Source of the DNA: Syntrophobacterales bacterium
GTDB taxonomy: Bacteria > Desulfobacterota > Syntrophia > Syntrophales > UBA2210
Length of the DNA: 42,522 nucleotides
Reading direction: 5' to 3'
NCBI GenBank assembly: GCA_018433345.1
Contig: JAHDRK010000026.1
Coordinates: forward strand, 1 to 42,522
Position 1 is the stretch's first letter. Every line of letters begins with the position of its first letter. The notes beneath the pieces are model-generated. The model saw only the letters and a list, made by a program, of their open reading frames with translations. It did not search any database and was not told the origin of the DNA. Positions 28,068 through 38,382 of the stretch are shown here, in pieces. Position numbers and translations under genes: made by a program.

Positions 28068-28961
28068 ATGGAAGAGGCTATAAGTGATTTTTCACGGTAC
28101 ATGAAGACGGAAAGAAACCTTTCCCTTCACACGGTACGGAGCTACCTGTCCGATATCAGGCAATTTCAATCATTCGCACGGGAACAGGGCGTGGTTTCCA
28201 TCAATGCCGTAAACGTGGAGCTGGTACGGGCTTTTTTAGCCCACCTCTATCTGCAAAAGGTAAAAAGGGTTACCATTGCCCGCAAACTATCGAGCCTCAA
28301 GGCCTTCTACAGATACCTGATGCGCGAAGGGCGGGCGCGCACCAACCCGGCCCAGCCGATTCAGACACCTAAGCGGGAAAGGTATTTGCCCGTCTTTTTG
28401 TCCGTGGACGAGGCTTTCGCCCTCCTCGACCAGGCTTTCGGTGACGACCTTTTCGGACTACGAGACCGGGCGATTCTCGAGACGCTTTATTCGTCGGGGA
28501 TTCGAGCAGCCGAGTTGTCGGGATTGAACGTTGGTGATCTGCAGGTTGATTCATCACTTTTGAAGATACGGGGGAAGGGGAAAAAGGAAAGGATAGTCCC
28601 CCTTGGCAAGCCGGCGATGGAAGCACTTGCTCGTTACCTGGACCGCCGTGACCCCGGAACCTTAAAAAGGGATGAGCCGCTTTTCGTCAACCGCTCGGGG
28701 GGAAGATTGACCACCAGGAGCGTGGCTAGAGTGGTTGATAAGTATACGGCCGCTACTGGAATCGGAAAGCGGATCAGCCCCCACGCCTTGCGCCACAGTT
28801 TCGCGACACATCTTCTCGATGGCGGGGCCGATCTGCGGTCCATACAGGAACTGTTGGGGCACGAAAGCCTGTCTACAACACAAAAATATACATCTCTGGG
28901 TGTGGCGAAGTTGCTTGAAGTATATGACAAGAGCCACCCCAGAGCCCGCAAGGAAAGATGA
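28068..28961 (+). CDS. xerC: Site-specific tyrosine recombinase XerC
   Basis: The 297-residue product is a Xer recombinase, which resolves chromosome dimers at dif with a partner. It has an N-terminal SAM-like DNA-binding domain (about 1-90) and a catalytic domain with Arg146 (SSGIRAAEL), a beta-hairpin lysine in GKGKKERIVPL, His239 and Arg242 (HALRHSFATHLL), His265 (LLGHESL) and the nucleophile Tyr274. Its position directly before hslV and hslU matches the xerC/codV-hslV-hslU order known in other bacteria, which favours XerC over XerD. ATG 28068 is chosen over the nearby TTG 28062. No mobile element borders it, so it is not a phage integrase. Confidence 0.92.
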   Translation: MEEAISDFSRYMKTERNLSLHTVRSYLSDIRQFQSFAREQGVVSINAVNVELVRAFLAHLYLQKVKRVTIARKLSSLKAFYRYLMREGRARTNPAQPIQTPKRERYLPVFLSVDEAFALLDQAFGDDLFGLRDRAILETLYSSGIRAAELSGLNVGDLQVDSSLLKIRGKGKKERIVPLGKPAMEALARYLDRRDPGTLKRDEPLFVNRSGGRLTTRSVARVVDKYTAATGIGKRISPHALRHSFATHLLDGGADLRSIQELLGHESLSTTQKYTSLGVAKLLEVYDKSHPRARKER

Positions 28962-28967
28962 AAAGGC

Positions 28968-29513
28968 ATGAACATTCGAGCGACCACCATACTAGCCGTA
29001 AGACATCGCGGGACAATTGCCGTGGCCGGGGACGGCCAAGTAACGATGGATACCGTGATACTCAAACACGGGGCCCGCAAGGTGCGGAGACTTTACCAGG
29101 ACAAAGTGATAGTAGGTTTTGCCGGTGCAACGGCGGATGCTTTCACGCTCTTTGAACGGTTTGACCAGAAACTGGAACAGTACAACGGGAATCTGCTGCG
29201 ATCGGCGGTGGAACTGACAAAGGACTGGAGAACAGACCGTGTTCTGAGACACCTGGAGGCACTCATGATCGCCGTCAGCCGAGAGAATTCGCTGATCATT
29301 TCTGGTAACGGCGATGTGATCGAGTCCGACGACAATATACTGGCCATTGGTTCAGGTGGACCGTACGCCCAGGCGGCGGCGCGGGCCATGGTTCGTCACA
29401 GCGGACTGGGCGCGGCTTCTATCGCGGAAGAGGCTATGAAGATAGCGGCGGAACTTTGCATCTATACCAATGATAGGATTATCATAGAAGAATTGGCAAT
29501 AGACGAGGAGTGA
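28968..29513 (+). CDS. hslV: ATP-dependent protease subunit HslV (ClpQ)
   Basis: HslV is the proteasome-like N-terminal-threonine peptidase that forms a double hexamer capped by HslU. The 181-residue product contains [21 protein letters not shown] near the start, [20 protein letters not shown] in the middle and [22 protein letters not shown] at the end. The catalytic threonine would be Thr6, so five residues (MNIRA) must be removed to expose it; no later start codon is available. The gene follows xerC by six bases and is separated from hslU by a 126-base gap with a terminator-like hairpin. Confidence 0.96.
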   Translation: MNIRATTILAVRHRGTIAVAGDGQVTMDTVILKHGARKVRRLYQDKVIVGFAGATADAFTLFERFDQKLEQYNGNLLRSAVELTKDWRTDRVLRHLEALMIAVSRENSLIISGNGDVIESDDNILAIGSGGPYAQAAARAMVRHSGLGAASIAEEAMKIAAELCIYTNDRIIIEELAIDEE

Positions 29514-29568
29514 GAGCCTCTGTTTAAACCCGACTGTCTTGTCAACCGTCGGTAAGGGACACGATTTT

Positions 29569-29600
29569 ACCCCCGGTCCGCGACCAGGGGGTTCATTTTT
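29569..29600 (+). terminator. Terminator-like hairpin between hslV and hslU
   Basis: ACCCCC (29569-29574) pairs with GGGGGT (29587-29592), and GGTC with GACC (29575-29578 and 29582-29585) extends the stem past one bulged A. The loop is three bases and the tail is TCATTTTT (29593-29600). This looks like a partial terminator inside the hslVU operon, or the end of one unit with a new start for hslU; an AT-rich stretch follows, but I see no clear promoter. Confidence 0.55.
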
Positions 29601-29639
29601 AAATATTGCTCGCATAAAGCGGTTGGAAATGGAGCCCCG

Positions 29640-31031
29640 ATGAACTCATTCACTTTAACTCCCAGGGAAATCGTATCGGAACTGGATAAATTCATTATAG
29701 GTCAACATAGAGCCAAAAGGGCTGTGGCCATAGCGCTCAGGAACCGGTGGCGCCGGCAGCAGGTCAGGGATGACCTGCGTGACGAGATAGCGCCAAAGAA
29801 TATTATCATGATCGGTCCCACGGGCGTGGGGAAGACGGAGATCGCCCGAAGGCTGGCAAAGCTCGACAAATCACCTTTTCTGAAGATCGAGGCTTCCAAG
29901 TTCACGGAGGTGGGGTACGTGGGCCGGGACGTGGAATCAATGATTCGAGACCTGGTGGAACTGGCCGTCAACATGGTTAAATCGGAAGAGCAGGAAAACG
30001 TCAAATCGAAGGCGAGGGAAATGGCGGAAGAAAGAATCTTAGACATCCTTCTTCCTCCTCGGAAACCCGCTGTTTCGGAGAAATTTCCCGCTGACGAAAG
30101 AGACATGATAGGGTATGAAGATCAGTCCGCCGAAGGACGGGAACGTCGGGAGGGAACAAGGGAAAAATTACGTCGCTTACTGCGGCAGGGCGACCTGGAC
30201 GACCGCGTTATAGACATCGAGGTGAGGGAAGGGCAATCCGGTCCGATGATTGAAGTGTTTTCATCATCGGGGGTTGAGGACCTGGGGTTCAACATAAAGG
30301 AAATGTTCGGCAATCTCTTTCCCCCGAAGAAAAAGATGAGGAAGGCCAAGGTGTCGGAGGCAGTGGATGTGCTGGCCGAAGAAGAAGCCCAGAAACTGGT
30401 CGACATGGAAGCCGTCACGAGGATCGCCGTGGACCGCGTTGAGCAGTCGGGCATCATTTTTCTCGACGAGATCGACAAGATCGTGGGCAGTGATTCGACC
30501 CAGGGGCCCGACGTGTCCCGCGAGGGAGTGCAGCGCGACCTCCTGCCCATCGTGGAAGGATCGACGGTGAACACAAAGTACGGAATGGTACGGACCGACC
30601 ACATACTGTTCATAGCCGCCGGGGCTTTCAGCTTTTCAAAGCCTTCCGACCTGATACCGGAGCTGCAGGGGCGTTTCCCCATTCGCGTGGAATTGGATTC
30701 CCTTGATCGTGACGACTTCATACGCATTCTAACCGAGCCGCATAACGCCCTTGTTGAGCAATACAGGGAGATGCTGGGAACGGAAGGTCTCGAGATTATC
30801 TATGAAGAGGAAGCGATCGCGGAAATTGCCCAGGTAGCAGCTCTAGTCAACGAGCGCACGGAGAATATTGGTGCCAGGCGTCTGTACACCGTCATGGAAA
30901 CGCTTTTCGACGACATTTCCTTTGAAGCGCCGGACCTGGACGAAAAGAGAATTGTCATATCGGCTGAGTACGTGAGAGAAAAACTGGGCGATATTATCGA
31001 GGACGAAGACCTGAGCCGCTACGTGTTGTAA
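29640..31031 (+). CDS. hslU: ATP-dependent protease ATPase subunit HslU (ClpY)
   Basis: HslU is the AAA+ unfoldase that feeds substrates to HslV. The 463-residue product begins with the family-typical [16 protein letters not shown], then shows the Walker A GPTGVGKT (59-66), [24 protein letters not shown] with the GYVG pore loop, the I-domain with charged stretches (about 110-235), the Walker B FLDEIDKI, and the C-terminal EDLSRYVL tail that inserts into HslV. A GGAG ribosome-binding sequence precedes ATG 29640. Length and motifs are normal. Confidence 0.97.
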   Translation: MNSFTLTPREIVSELDKFIIGQHRAKRAVAIALRNRWRRQQVRDDLRDEIAPKNIIMIGPTGVGKTEIARRLAKLDKSPFLKIEASKFTEVGYVGRDVESMIRDLVELAVNMVKSEEQENVKSKAREMAEERILDILLPPRKPAVSEKFPADERDMIGYEDQSAEGRERREGTREKLRRLLRQGDLDDRVIDIEVREGQSGPMIEVFSSSGVEDLGFNIKEMFGNLFPPKKKMRKAKVSEAVDVLAEEEAQKLVDMEAVTRIAVDRVEQSGIIFLDEIDKIVGSDSTQGPDVSREGVQRDLLPIVEGSTVNTKYGMVRTDHILFIAAGAFSFSKPSDLIPELQGRFPIRVELDSLDRDDFIRILTEPHNALVEQYREMLGTEGLEIIYEEEAIAEIAQVAALVNERTENIGARRLYTVMETLFDDISFEAPDLDEKRIVISAEYVREKLGDIIEDEDLSRYVL

Positions 31032-31066
31032 GAGGGCCGTTCTGATAAGAGAAAGAGGGATCGTGC

Positions 31067-31972
31067 ATGGTTGAACGAGAGGAATTCAAAACACCCCTGG
31101 AGAAGGCGCGAGTACTGCTCGAAGTGCTGCCCTACATCAGGCGTTTTTACGGGAAAGTCATCGTTATCAAGTACGGCGGACACGCCATGGTGGATGATGA
31201 CTTGAAATGTCAGTTTGCCCTTGACGTGGTTATGTTGAAATTTATTGGTCTAAACCCGGTAATAGTTCACGGTGGAGGACCACAGATCGGCAGGACCCTT
31301 GACAAGCTTGGGATCGTTTCGAGATTCGTAAACGGAATGAGGGTCACAGACCAGGAAACCATGAATATAGTGGAAATGGTGCTGGCCGGCAACGTGAATA
31401 AGGAAATCGTGGGGCTCATCAATCACAACGGCGGTAAGGCGGTGGGACTGAGCGGCAAGGACGGGAATCTTGTCAGGGCGGAAAAATACTATCTTGACGA
31501 TGACAAGGCGAAGGATTCTCCGCCGGAGATCATCGATATCGGCCTGGTGGGCAAGGTAACGTCGATCAATGCAGACCTGGTTTTATCTCTTGTTTCCAGT
31601 GGATATATACCGGTTATAGCGCCCACCGGTGTGGGAGAAAAGGGTGAAACCTACAACATAAACGCCGACGTAGTGGCCGGCGAAGTCGCCTCGGCCCTCA
31701 AGGCGGAAAAGCTGGTGTTGCTCACTGATGTCCCGGGGGTTCTCGATGAAGAGGGAGACCTGATAGCCACCTTGAAAAATGACGATGCGGAGGAATTGAT
31801 TCGGAAAGGCGTTATTGCCGGGGGAATGTACCCCAAAATCAAGTGCTGTTTGAAGGCATTGAGGGGCGGCGTTGAAAAGGCGCACATAGTGGATGGGCGC
31901 CTGAGCCACGCCATATTGCTGGAAATATTCACCGACCGAGGAATCGGTACGGAAGTGGTGAAAGAGGGATGA
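31067..31972 (+). CDS. argB: Acetylglutamate kinase ArgB
   Basis: ArgB phosphorylates N-acetyl-L-glutamate, the second step of arginine synthesis. The 301-residue amino-acid-kinase protein has VIKYGGHAM (Lys35), HGGGPQIG (68-75), [36 protein letters not shown] and [10 protein letters not shown]. The N-terminal extension ([25 protein letters not shown]) resembles the helix of arginine-inhibited, hexameric ArgB enzymes, so feedback control by arginine is likely. It is the first of five consecutive arginine genes; argA/argJ and argC are not in the window. Confidence 0.96.
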   Translation: MVEREEFKTPLEKARVLLEVLPYIRRFYGKVIVIKYGGHAMVDDDLKCQFALDVVMLKFIGLNPVIVHGGGPQIGRTLDKLGIVSRFVNGMRVTDQETMNIVEMVLAGNVNKEIVGLINHNGGKAVGLSGKDGNLVRAEKYYLDDDKAKDSPPEIIDIGLVGKVTSINADLVLSLVSSGYIPVIAPTGVGEKGETYNINADVVAGEVASALKAEKLVLLTDVPGVLDEEGDLIATLKNDDAEELIRKGVIAGGMYPKIKCCLKALRGGVEKAHIVDGRLSHAILLEIFTDRGIGTEVVKEG

Positions 31973-32017
31973 TATGCTCGTAAAGTTACGCGGTATCGAT
32001 AGGACGGGAGCGGCAGT

Positions 32018-33208
32018 ATGAATTCGACGGAGTGTATTGTCTTTGGAGACAGGTATTTAATGAACACCTATTCCCGCGCGCCGGTGGTGCTAGCCAGGGG
32101 TGAGGGCGCCCGCGTCTGGGACGTGGACGGAAGGGAATATCTCGATTTTCTTGCCGGTATCGCCGTGTGCAATCTCGGACACGCCCATCCCAAGGTGACC
32201 GAGGCGGTAGCGAATCAGGCAGGAAACCTCGTGCACGTCTCGAATCTTTACTACACCGAACCACAGGTCAGGTTGGCGCGGGTACTGGTGGAAAATTCCT
32301 TCGCCGACAAGGTGTTTTTCTGCAACAGTGGCACGGAGGCCAACGAGGCCGCCATAAAGCTCGCCCGCCGTTATGGTTACGAAACAACGGGCGGCAAACG
32401 TTATGAAATCATCACAATGAAGGGCTCTTTTCACGGCAGGACCCTGGCCGCCCTGACAGCCACCGGTCAGGATAGACATAAGGTGGGGTTCGAACCCCTT
32501 CTTCCGGGTTTCAGGCACATTCCTTACGACGACGTGGAGGCGTTGGAAGAAGCCATATCGGGACGGACATGCGCCGTTATGGTGGAACCGATCCAGGGGG
32601 AAGGGGGGGTACGCCTCCCGGCGGCGGATTATCTCGGACAGGTCAGGGACATCTGTAACCGTAACGGTCTACTTCTCATTTACGACGAGGTGCAGACCGG
32701 CATGGGCAGGACGGGACGACTCTTTGCCCACGAGGAAAGCGGCGCTGCTCCCGATATAATGACACTGGCCAAGGCTCTGGGTAACGGTTTTCCCGTGGGC
32801 GCGATGCTGGCGACGGAAAGGGCGGCGTCGGTCTTTACACCGGGGACACACGCATCCACCTTTGGAGGCAATCCAATGGCCATGGCCGCCTCGCTTGCCA
32901 CTATGGAAGTCATGCTATCCGGGGGGGTTCTGGAAAATGTCAACACGGTGGGGCAGTATTTCATGGAAAGACTTCGTGAAACAGCCGCCCGCCATCCCGT
33001 CGTCACTGAAGTAAGGGGGAGGGGTCTCATGCTGGGAGTGGAACTGGATCGTGAGGGGGCGCCCGTGGTGGCAAAGGCCCTTGAAGAAGGGCTCTTGATG
33101 AATTGCACGGCCGGCAATGTGCTCCGGTTTCTGCCGCCGCTCATCATCCAAAAGGAAGACGTGGACCAGGCCGTGGATATCCTGAACCGTTGCATGGGAG
33201 AATTATGA
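32018..33208 (+). CDS. argD: Acetylornithine aminotransferase ArgD
   Basis: ArgD is a PLP aminotransferase that makes N-acetylornithine from the semialdehyde; in some bacteria it also serves in diaminopimelate synthesis. The 396-residue product has the class III layout: YLDFLAGIAVCNLGHAHP, FCNSGTEANEAAIKLAR, GSFHGRTLAALTATGQ, VEPIQGEGGV, YDEVQTGMGRTG and the PLP lysine Lys252 in TLAKALGNGFPVGA, followed by THASTFGGNPMA. The stop overlaps argF (ATGA). A second role as succinyl-diaminopimelate aminotransferase is possible, given the dap genes nearby, but that is inference. Confidence 0.95.
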   Translation: MNSTECIVFGDRYLMNTYSRAPVVLARGEGARVWDVDGREYLDFLAGIAVCNLGHAHPKVTEAVANQAGNLVHVSNLYYTEPQVRLARVLVENSFADKVFFCNSGTEANEAAIKLARRYGYETTGGKRYEIITMKGSFHGRTLAALTATGQDRHKVGFEPLLPGFRHIPYDDVEALEEAISGRTCAVMVEPIQGEGGVRLPAADYLGQVRDICNRNGLLLIYDEVQTGMGRTGRLFAHEESGAAPDIMTLAKALGNGFPVGAMLATERAASVFTPGTHASTFGGNPMAMAASLATMEVMLSGGVLENVNTVGQYFMERLRETAARHPVVTEVRGRGLMLGVELDREGAPVVAKALEEGLLMNCTAGNVLRFLPPLIIQKEDVDQAVDILNRCMGEL

Positions 33209-34134
33209 AGAAAAAGGATTTTTTGACATTGTACGGTCTTGGGAAGGAGGATTTCGACGGGATCCTGGATAGAGCGGAAAGGCTGAAATCGCTTCACAGG
33301 AATGGGATAAGCTACCGTCCCCTTGCCGGCAGGACACTGGGAATGATTTTCGACAAGCCCTCCACCAGGACACGACTCTCGTTCGAGGTGGGAATGTTTC
33401 AACTGGGCGGGATCGCGCTTTTCCTCAGCCGCCGAGACATTCAGCTCGGACGGGGAGAGACAGTGGGCGACACGGCCAAGGTCATGTCACGGTATCTCGA
33501 CGTTGTCATGATTCGGACCTTCGCCCAGGAACTGGTTGAAGAATTCGCTCGGAACGCGACGATACCTATAATCAACGGTCTTACCGATCTTCTTCATCCC
33601 TGCCAGATTGCGAGCGATATTTTCACAATCAGGGAACACTTCGGTTCTTACGAAGGAATCAAGATTGCCTACATCGGGGACGGCAACAACGTGGCGAACT
33701 CCTGGCTCAATGCTGCGGCCATGTTGCCCTTTTATCTCTCCCTGGCCTGTCCTGAAGGGTACGATCCGGACCGGGCCATTCTTGACCGCGCCCAGAGGGA
33801 ATCTCACGGTCGCGTGGAGCTGCATCGTTCACCCCTCGACGCCGTACGAGGAGCCCGGGTGATATACACCGATGTATGGGCGAGCATGGGGCAGGAAAGC
33901 GAAAGGGAAGAGCGAGCGAAAGTCTTTCAATCATATCAGGTAAATGAGAAGCTGGTTCAATCGGCAGCTGAGGACGCCGTTGTCATGCACTGCCTCCCCG
34001 CCCATCGCGGCGAGGAAATAACCGATGATGTTCTTGACGGAAGGAGGTCGGTGGTGATGGAACAGGCGGAAAACCGTTTGCATGTTCAGAAAGCCATACT
34101 AGAGATGCTATTGGAAGGAGAGACAAGTGAATAA
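33205..34134 (+). CDS. argF: Ornithine carbamoyltransferase ArgF
   Basis: ArgF joins carbamoyl phosphate and ornithine to give citrulline. The 309-residue product has the carbamoyl-phosphate site KPSTRTR (51-57), [18 protein letters not shown] (131-134), [24 protein letters not shown] and the ornithine-site [11 protein letters not shown] (from 262). The start ATG overlaps the argD stop; the longer frame upstream is a shadow inside argD. The end overlaps argG by 8 bases. The DVWASMGQE and HCLPAHRG motifs separate it from the related aspartate carbamoyltransferase. Confidence 0.97.
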   Translation: MKKKDFLTLYGLGKEDFDGILDRAERLKSLHRNGISYRPLAGRTLGMIFDKPSTRTRLSFEVGMFQLGGIALFLSRRDIQLGRGETVGDTAKVMSRYLDVVMIRTFAQELVEEFARNATIPIINGLTDLLHPCQIASDIFTIREHFGSYEGIKIAYIGDGNNVANSWLNAAAMLPFYLSLACPEGYDPDRAILDRAQRESHGRVELHRSPLDAVRGARVIYTDVWASMGQESEREERAKVFQSYQVNEKLVQSAAEDAVVMHCLPAHRGEEITDDVLDGRRSVVMEQAENRLHVQKAILEMLLEGETSE

Positions 34135-35341
34135 AGAAATAAACAAAGTGGTACTCGCCTACTCGGGCGGGCTCGATACGTCGGTCATCGTAAGGTGGCT
34201 CATTGAAGTTTTTGATTGTCAAGTAATAGCCTTCGCCGCCGATGTGGGGCAGAAGGAAGAGCTGCGGGGCCTTGAAAAAAAGGCCATGGATACGGGAGCG
34301 AGCAAAATTTACATTGAAGATCTCAAGGAAGAGTTCGTCCGGGATTTCGTTTTTCCGGCTCTCCGGGCGAACGCCGTCTACGAAGGGACATATCTACTGG
34401 GAACCGCGCTCGCACGTCCCTTGATAGCCAAGCGCCAGATCGAAATAGCCGAGGCCGAGCGGGCCGACGCCGTCTGTCACGGTGCCACGGGTAAGGGGAA
34501 CGACCAGGTACGGTTCGAGATGACCTACCTTGCCCTTAATCCCACTATCAAAATCATTTCACCCTGGAAGGACGACAGATGGACCTTGCGTTCCAGGAAG
34601 GCCATGATCGATTATGCCCGTATGCACAAGATTCCAGTGACCAGTTCCCTGGAAAAACCCTACAGTGAAGATCGCAACCTGCTTCACATCTCCCACGAAG
34701 GGGGAGTCCTGGAAGACCTGTGGATGGAAGCGCCGGAAGAAATATTCGTTCTTACGACGTCACCCCGGGAGGCGCCGGATAAGCCGACCTACGTGGAAAT
34801 CGAATTCAGCGAGGGAAATCCCGTTGCCCTGGACGGCGAGGCCTTGAGCCCGGCGGAGTTGCTCGACAAGATGAACGGAATCGCGGGTGCGAACGGTGTG
34901 GGGCGCGTCGACATGGTGGAAAACCGCTTTGTGGGTATGAAGTCCCGCGGCGTGTATGAAACGCCGGGAGGCACGGTTCTTTGGAGGGCTCACCGTGCCA
35001 TGGAATCAATCACCATGGATAGGGAAGTAATGCTCATAAGAGATTCGCTCATTCCCCGATATGCTCAATTGATATATAACGGCTTTTGGTATGCTCCGGA
35101 ACGGGAACTCCTACAGGCGCTCATCGATGAGTCCCAAAAAGAGGTCAGCGGCACGGTACGAATGAAACTTTACAAGGGGAACTGCGAACCGGCGGGGCTC
35201 AAGTCGCCGAATTCGCTGTACAGCGAACAATTCGCCACCTTTGACGAGGACGATGTATACGATCAGAAGGATGCAACGGGGTTCATCCGGCTCAACGCCT
35301 TACGGATGCGAATCCGGGCATTGAAAAGGAAGACGCTTTAA
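34127..35341 (+). CDS. argG: Argininosuccinate synthase ArgG
   Basis: ArgG condenses citrulline and aspartate with ATP. The 404-residue product begins with the PP-loop AYSGGLDTS (11-19), followed by [39 protein letters not shown] and [11 protein letters not shown], typical of the type 1 enzyme. The GTG start at 34127 overlaps the argF end by 8 bases. Length and motifs are standard. Confidence 0.97.
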   Translation: MNKEINKVVLAYSGGLDTSVIVRWLIEVFDCQVIAFAADVGQKEELRGLEKKAMDTGASKIYIEDLKEEFVRDFVFPALRANAVYEGTYLLGTALARPLIAKRQIEIAEAERADAVCHGATGKGNDQVRFEMTYLALNPTIKIISPWKDDRWTLRSRKAMIDYARMHKIPVTSSLEKPYSEDRNLLHISHEGGVLEDLWMEAPEEIFVLTTSPREAPDKPTYVEIEFSEGNPVALDGEALSPAELLDKMNGIAGANGVGRVDMVENRFVGMKSRGVYETPGGTVLWRAHRAMESITMDREVMLIRDSLIPRYAQLIYNGFWYAPERELLQALIDESQKEVSGTVRMKLYKGNCEPAGLKSPNSLYSEQFATFDEDDVYDQKDATGFIRLNALRMRIRALKRKTL

Positions 35342-35379
35342 ACCGGGCCGCCGGAAGGTGGAGCTAATAGGGGATAGGG

Positions 35380-36762
35380 ATGACGCAAGATAAACCATGG
35401 GGTGGACGCTTCAAGGAGGGCATGGATTCCCGCGTGGAGGATTTTACCGCCTCGATTCACTTTGACAGGCGTCTCTATCGCTACGATATCGAGGGCAGCA
35501 TGGCGCATGCCGCCATGCTCGCAAAGCAGGGCGTAATCACTCCCGAGGAAGGAGAGTCCATAGTCACAGGCCTTAGGTCCATCCTGGAAGACATAGAGCG
35601 GGGTGATTTTGAATTCCGTCCGGAGCATGAAGACATACACATGGCCGTCGAGGCGGCCCTGGTGGATCGAATAGGCGATGCGGGGGAAAAACTTCACACC
35701 GGCAGAAGCAGGAACGACCAAGTGGCGCTGGACATTCGACTCTTCCTGAGAGACGAGATTGCCGCGGCCGTTAAGCGCCTGGAAAAATTGATGGAAACAC
35801 TGGTACAAAAGGCAGAGGAAGAAATCGACACGATCATGCCCGGCTTCACTCACCTGCAGAAGGCGCAACCCGTACGGTTGTCTCATTACCTCCTGGCATA
35901 CCGGGAAATGTTTTTTCGTGACAGGGAGCGCTTCCTGTCCTGTCTCGAGCGGGTCAACGTCATGCCCCTGGGCTCGGCTGCCCTGGCGGGAACGAGCATT
36001 CCCATCGACCGGGCCTTCGTGGCGGAACTTTTAAATTTCCCCCGTCTGTCGGCAAACAGCATGGACGCGGTTTCCGATCGCGACTGCGCAGCCGAGTTCA
36101 TGTTCGCCGCCGCGCTTACCATGGCGCACCTCAGCCGTTTCTGCGAGGACCTTGTCATATGGACGTCGGACCAATTCGGATTTGTCGAGATGGCCGATTC
36201 CTTCAGCACGGGAAGCAGTCTTATGCCCCAGAAGAAGAACCCTGACGTGGCGGAACTCGTCCGTGGAAAAACGGGACGGGTTTATGGAAACCTGGTGTCC
36301 CTCCTGACGATTCTCAAGGGACTGCCCATGACCTATAACCGCGACCTCCAGGAAGACAAGGAAGCTCTCTTCGACACTGTGGATACCTTGTCATCTTCGC
36401 TGGAGGTTTTTGAGGGGATGGTCGCGACACTGGTTTTCAACCGTGACCGAATGCTGGAGGAGGCCGCTGCGGGATACACGACCGCGACGGATCTGGCGGA
36501 GTACCTTGTGACCCGTGGTGTTCCATTCCGCAGTGCCCATCACATCGTGGGACGTCTCGTGGGATACTGTATTGAAAGAAACATTGATTTTTCCGATCTC
36601 GAGCTGAATGAAATCAGGCGGTTTTATCCCCCCGCGGATGAGTCGATCTTTAACTGTTTTTCCGTGGAGGCTTCTCCCGATCGCAGGACGGCGGTCGGAG
36701 GTACGGCCCGAAGCGCCATATTGCAGAGGATACGCGAAATAAAGGAAGCCGGCCATGAATAG
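35380..36762 (+). CDS. argH: Argininosuccinate lyase ArgH
   Basis: ArgH splits argininosuccinate into arginine and fumarate, the last step of the pathway. The 460-residue product of the fumarase/aspartase superfamily has WGGRFKEGMD at the start, HTGRSRND (106-113), PGFTHLQKAQPV and the signature loop GSSLMPQKKNPD (278-289) with the catalytic serine. The 38-base gap after argG contains a GGAAGGTGGAG sequence. The last 8 bases overlap a small lipoprotein gene. Confidence 0.97.
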   Translation: MTQDKPWGGRFKEGMDSRVEDFTASIHFDRRLYRYDIEGSMAHAAMLAKQGVITPEEGESIVTGLRSILEDIERGDFEFRPEHEDIHMAVEAALVDRIGDAGEKLHTGRSRNDQVALDIRLFLRDEIAAAVKRLEKLMETLVQKAEEEIDTIMPGFTHLQKAQPVRLSHYLLAYREMFFRDRERFLSCLERVNVMPLGSAALAGTSIPIDRAFVAELLNFPRLSANSMDAVSDRDCAAEFMFAAALTMAHLSRFCEDLVIWTSDQFGFVEMADSFSTGSSLMPQKKNPDVAELVRGKTGRVYGNLVSLLTILKGLPMTYNRDLQEDKEALFDTVDTLSSSLEVFEGMVATLVFNRDRMLEEAAAGYTTATDLAEYLVTRGVPFRSAHHIVGRLVGYCIERNIDFSDLELNEIRRFYPPADESIFNCFSVEASPDRRTAVGGTARSAILQRIREIKEAGHE

Positions 36763-36931
36763 GGGTTTATTGAGACTTTTTCTCTGCTCGACGGCGGCGG
36801 TGATTCTGACACTGGCGCCATCCGGATGCGGGAAAAAAGCCGATCCCCGGCCTCCAACGGAATCATTTGCCGGCATGAAGATAGATTTTTCAGTCTTTCC
36901 CTCGGAGACGGCGGTGCAAAAGGAAAAATAG
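36755..36931 (+). CDS. Small LptM/YifL-like lipoprotein (58 residues)
   Basis: A 58-residue frame starts at ATG 36755, overlapping argH by 8 bases. It has a basic start (MNRGLLRL), a hydrophobic stretch (about 8-21) and a cysteine at 25 in SGCGKKADPRPP, followed by a short polar tail. The CGKKxxPxPP pattern resembles LptM (YifL), a tiny lipoprotein that helps assemble LptD and is encoded upstream of dapF and near lysine genes in E. coli; here it precedes lysA. The residue at -3 of the putative lipobox is proline (APSGC), which is unusual, so lipidation is uncertain. A 97-base gap without a supported gene follows. Confidence 0.6.
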   Translation: MNRGLLRLFLCSTAAVILTLAPSGCGKKADPRPPTESFAGMKIDFSVFPSETAVQKEK

Positions 36932-37028
36932 AACAGGGGCCGCGCAAGATTGAGACGCGGCTGCGCCTCCCGCCGCCGGTGAGCGCGAGCGAAGATGCTT
37001 TTTCTCCGGATGCAGGAAGAGGGTGCTT

Positions 37029-38291
37029 ATGAATTATTTCAATTACCGGGGCGACGATCTTTACTGTGAAGACATCTCCATAGAAGAGCTGGCGGAAGAG
37101 CATGAAACCCCCTTATATATTTACAGCTTCGGGACCTTGAGACGACATTACCAGGTATTTGACCGAGCCTTTGCAGAAGTTCCGCATCTGGTTTGCTTTT
37201 CGGCCAAGGCCAATTCGAACATCGCCATTCTCCGCGCCCTTATAAACGAAGGGAGCGGCGTGGACGTAGTCTCTGGGGGGGAACTATACCGTGCGTTAAA
37301 GGCCGGAGCCGATCCCCGGAAAATCGTGTATTCAGGGGTGGGCAAAAGGCCGGAGGAAATCCGATATGCCCTGGAGTCCGACATTCTCATGTTCAATGTC
37401 GAATCGTCTCAGGAACTTGAAGCGATAAACGACGAGGCCGGCGCGACGAGAAAAAAGGCGCCCGTCGCCCTGAGGGTGAATCCCGATGTGGATCCCCGGA
37501 CGCACCCACACATATCCACTGGTCTGAAGGAAAACAAATTCGGTATTGATATCGATGCCTCCCTCGAGGAATATTTGCGGGCACGGGAACTTGAAAATAT
37601 CGAGATCAAGGGTGTCGACTGTCACATTGGTTCCCAGATACTCGAGTTAATGCCCTTTCTCGACGCCCTCCGTCGGCTGAGGGATCTTGTGAAATGTCTC
37701 AGATCAGAAGGGATCGAGATACAATATCTCGACATCGGGGGCGGCCTCGGCATAACGTATGACCGTGAGGAACCTCCCCATCCGGACGAGTATGCCAAGG
37801 CGGTGATCGAAGAGGTGCGGGACCTCGACTGCACACTCATCCTGGAGCCGGGCAGGGTGATAGCCGGCAACGCGGGGATACTGGTTGCCAGGGTGCTTTT
37901 TACAAAAGAACGGGACGGCAGGAATTTTATAATTGTGGACGCCGGAATGAACGATCTCCTGAGACCCAGCTTCTATGGGTCCTATCATCAGGTCCTGCCG
38001 GTGCGCAAAAGGAAAAGGGAAACAATAGTGGCGAATATTGTCGGTCCAATTTGTGAATCGGGTGATTTTCTTGTAAAGAACAGAGAGATACCTTCTTTCA
38101 AACGGGGAGACCTTGTGGCGATAATGAGCGCGGGTGCGTACGGTTTCACCATGTCTTCGAATTACAATTCCCGGCCGCGGGCCTCGGAGTTGCTGGTGAG
38201 CGGGTCACTGGCGTCGGTGATCAAAGAACGGGAAACATGGGATGACTTGACCAAGGGTGAGACGATACCGGAATTTTTGATGCGTTATTGA
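37029..38291 (+). CDS. lysA: Diaminopimelate decarboxylase LysA
   Basis: LysA decarboxylates meso-diaminopimelate to L-lysine. The 420-residue fold-III PLP protein has CFSAKANSN with the PLP lysine Lys60, SGGELYRALKAGADP, the HIGSQI motif, DIGGGLGI, EPGRVIAGNAG and the CESGDFL segment with the substrate-binding cysteine. ATG 37029 is chosen behind AGAGGG; a GTG at 37023 is two codons earlier. Its place between the lipoprotein gene and dapA-dapB ties it to lysine and cell-wall supply. Confidence 0.96.
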   Translation: MNYFNYRGDDLYCEDISIEELAEEHETPLYIYSFGTLRRHYQVFDRAFAEVPHLVCFSAKANSNIAILRALINEGSGVDVVSGGELYRALKAGADPRKIVYSGVGKRPEEIRYALESDILMFNVESSQELEAINDEAGATRKKAPVALRVNPDVDPRTHPHISTGLKENKFGIDIDASLEEYLRARELENIEIKGVDCHIGSQILELMPFLDALRRLRDLVKCLRSEGIEIQYLDIGGGLGITYDREEPPHPDEYAKAVIEEVRDLDCTLILEPGRVIAGNAGILVARVLFTKERDGRNFIIVDAGMNDLLRPSFYGSYHQVLPVRKRKRETIVANIVGPICESGDFLVKNREIPSFKRGDLVAIMSAGAYGFTMSSNYNSRPRASELLVSGSLASVIKERETWDDLTKGETIPEFLMRY

Positions 38292-38382
38292 TCGATGGCG
38301 AAGGGCAATGGGCGATGGGTTCGGGGGTTTTTACCTTTGATTCCGGATGCCTTTGTAATTTTTTAAGGAGGTGGAGGAGATT

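Noticed and set aside
28068..28961. XerC as a phage or island integrase
   Set aside because: It lacks an integrase-type N-terminal domain. It sits in a conserved xerC-hslV-hslU order, with no attachment repeats or phage genes nearby.
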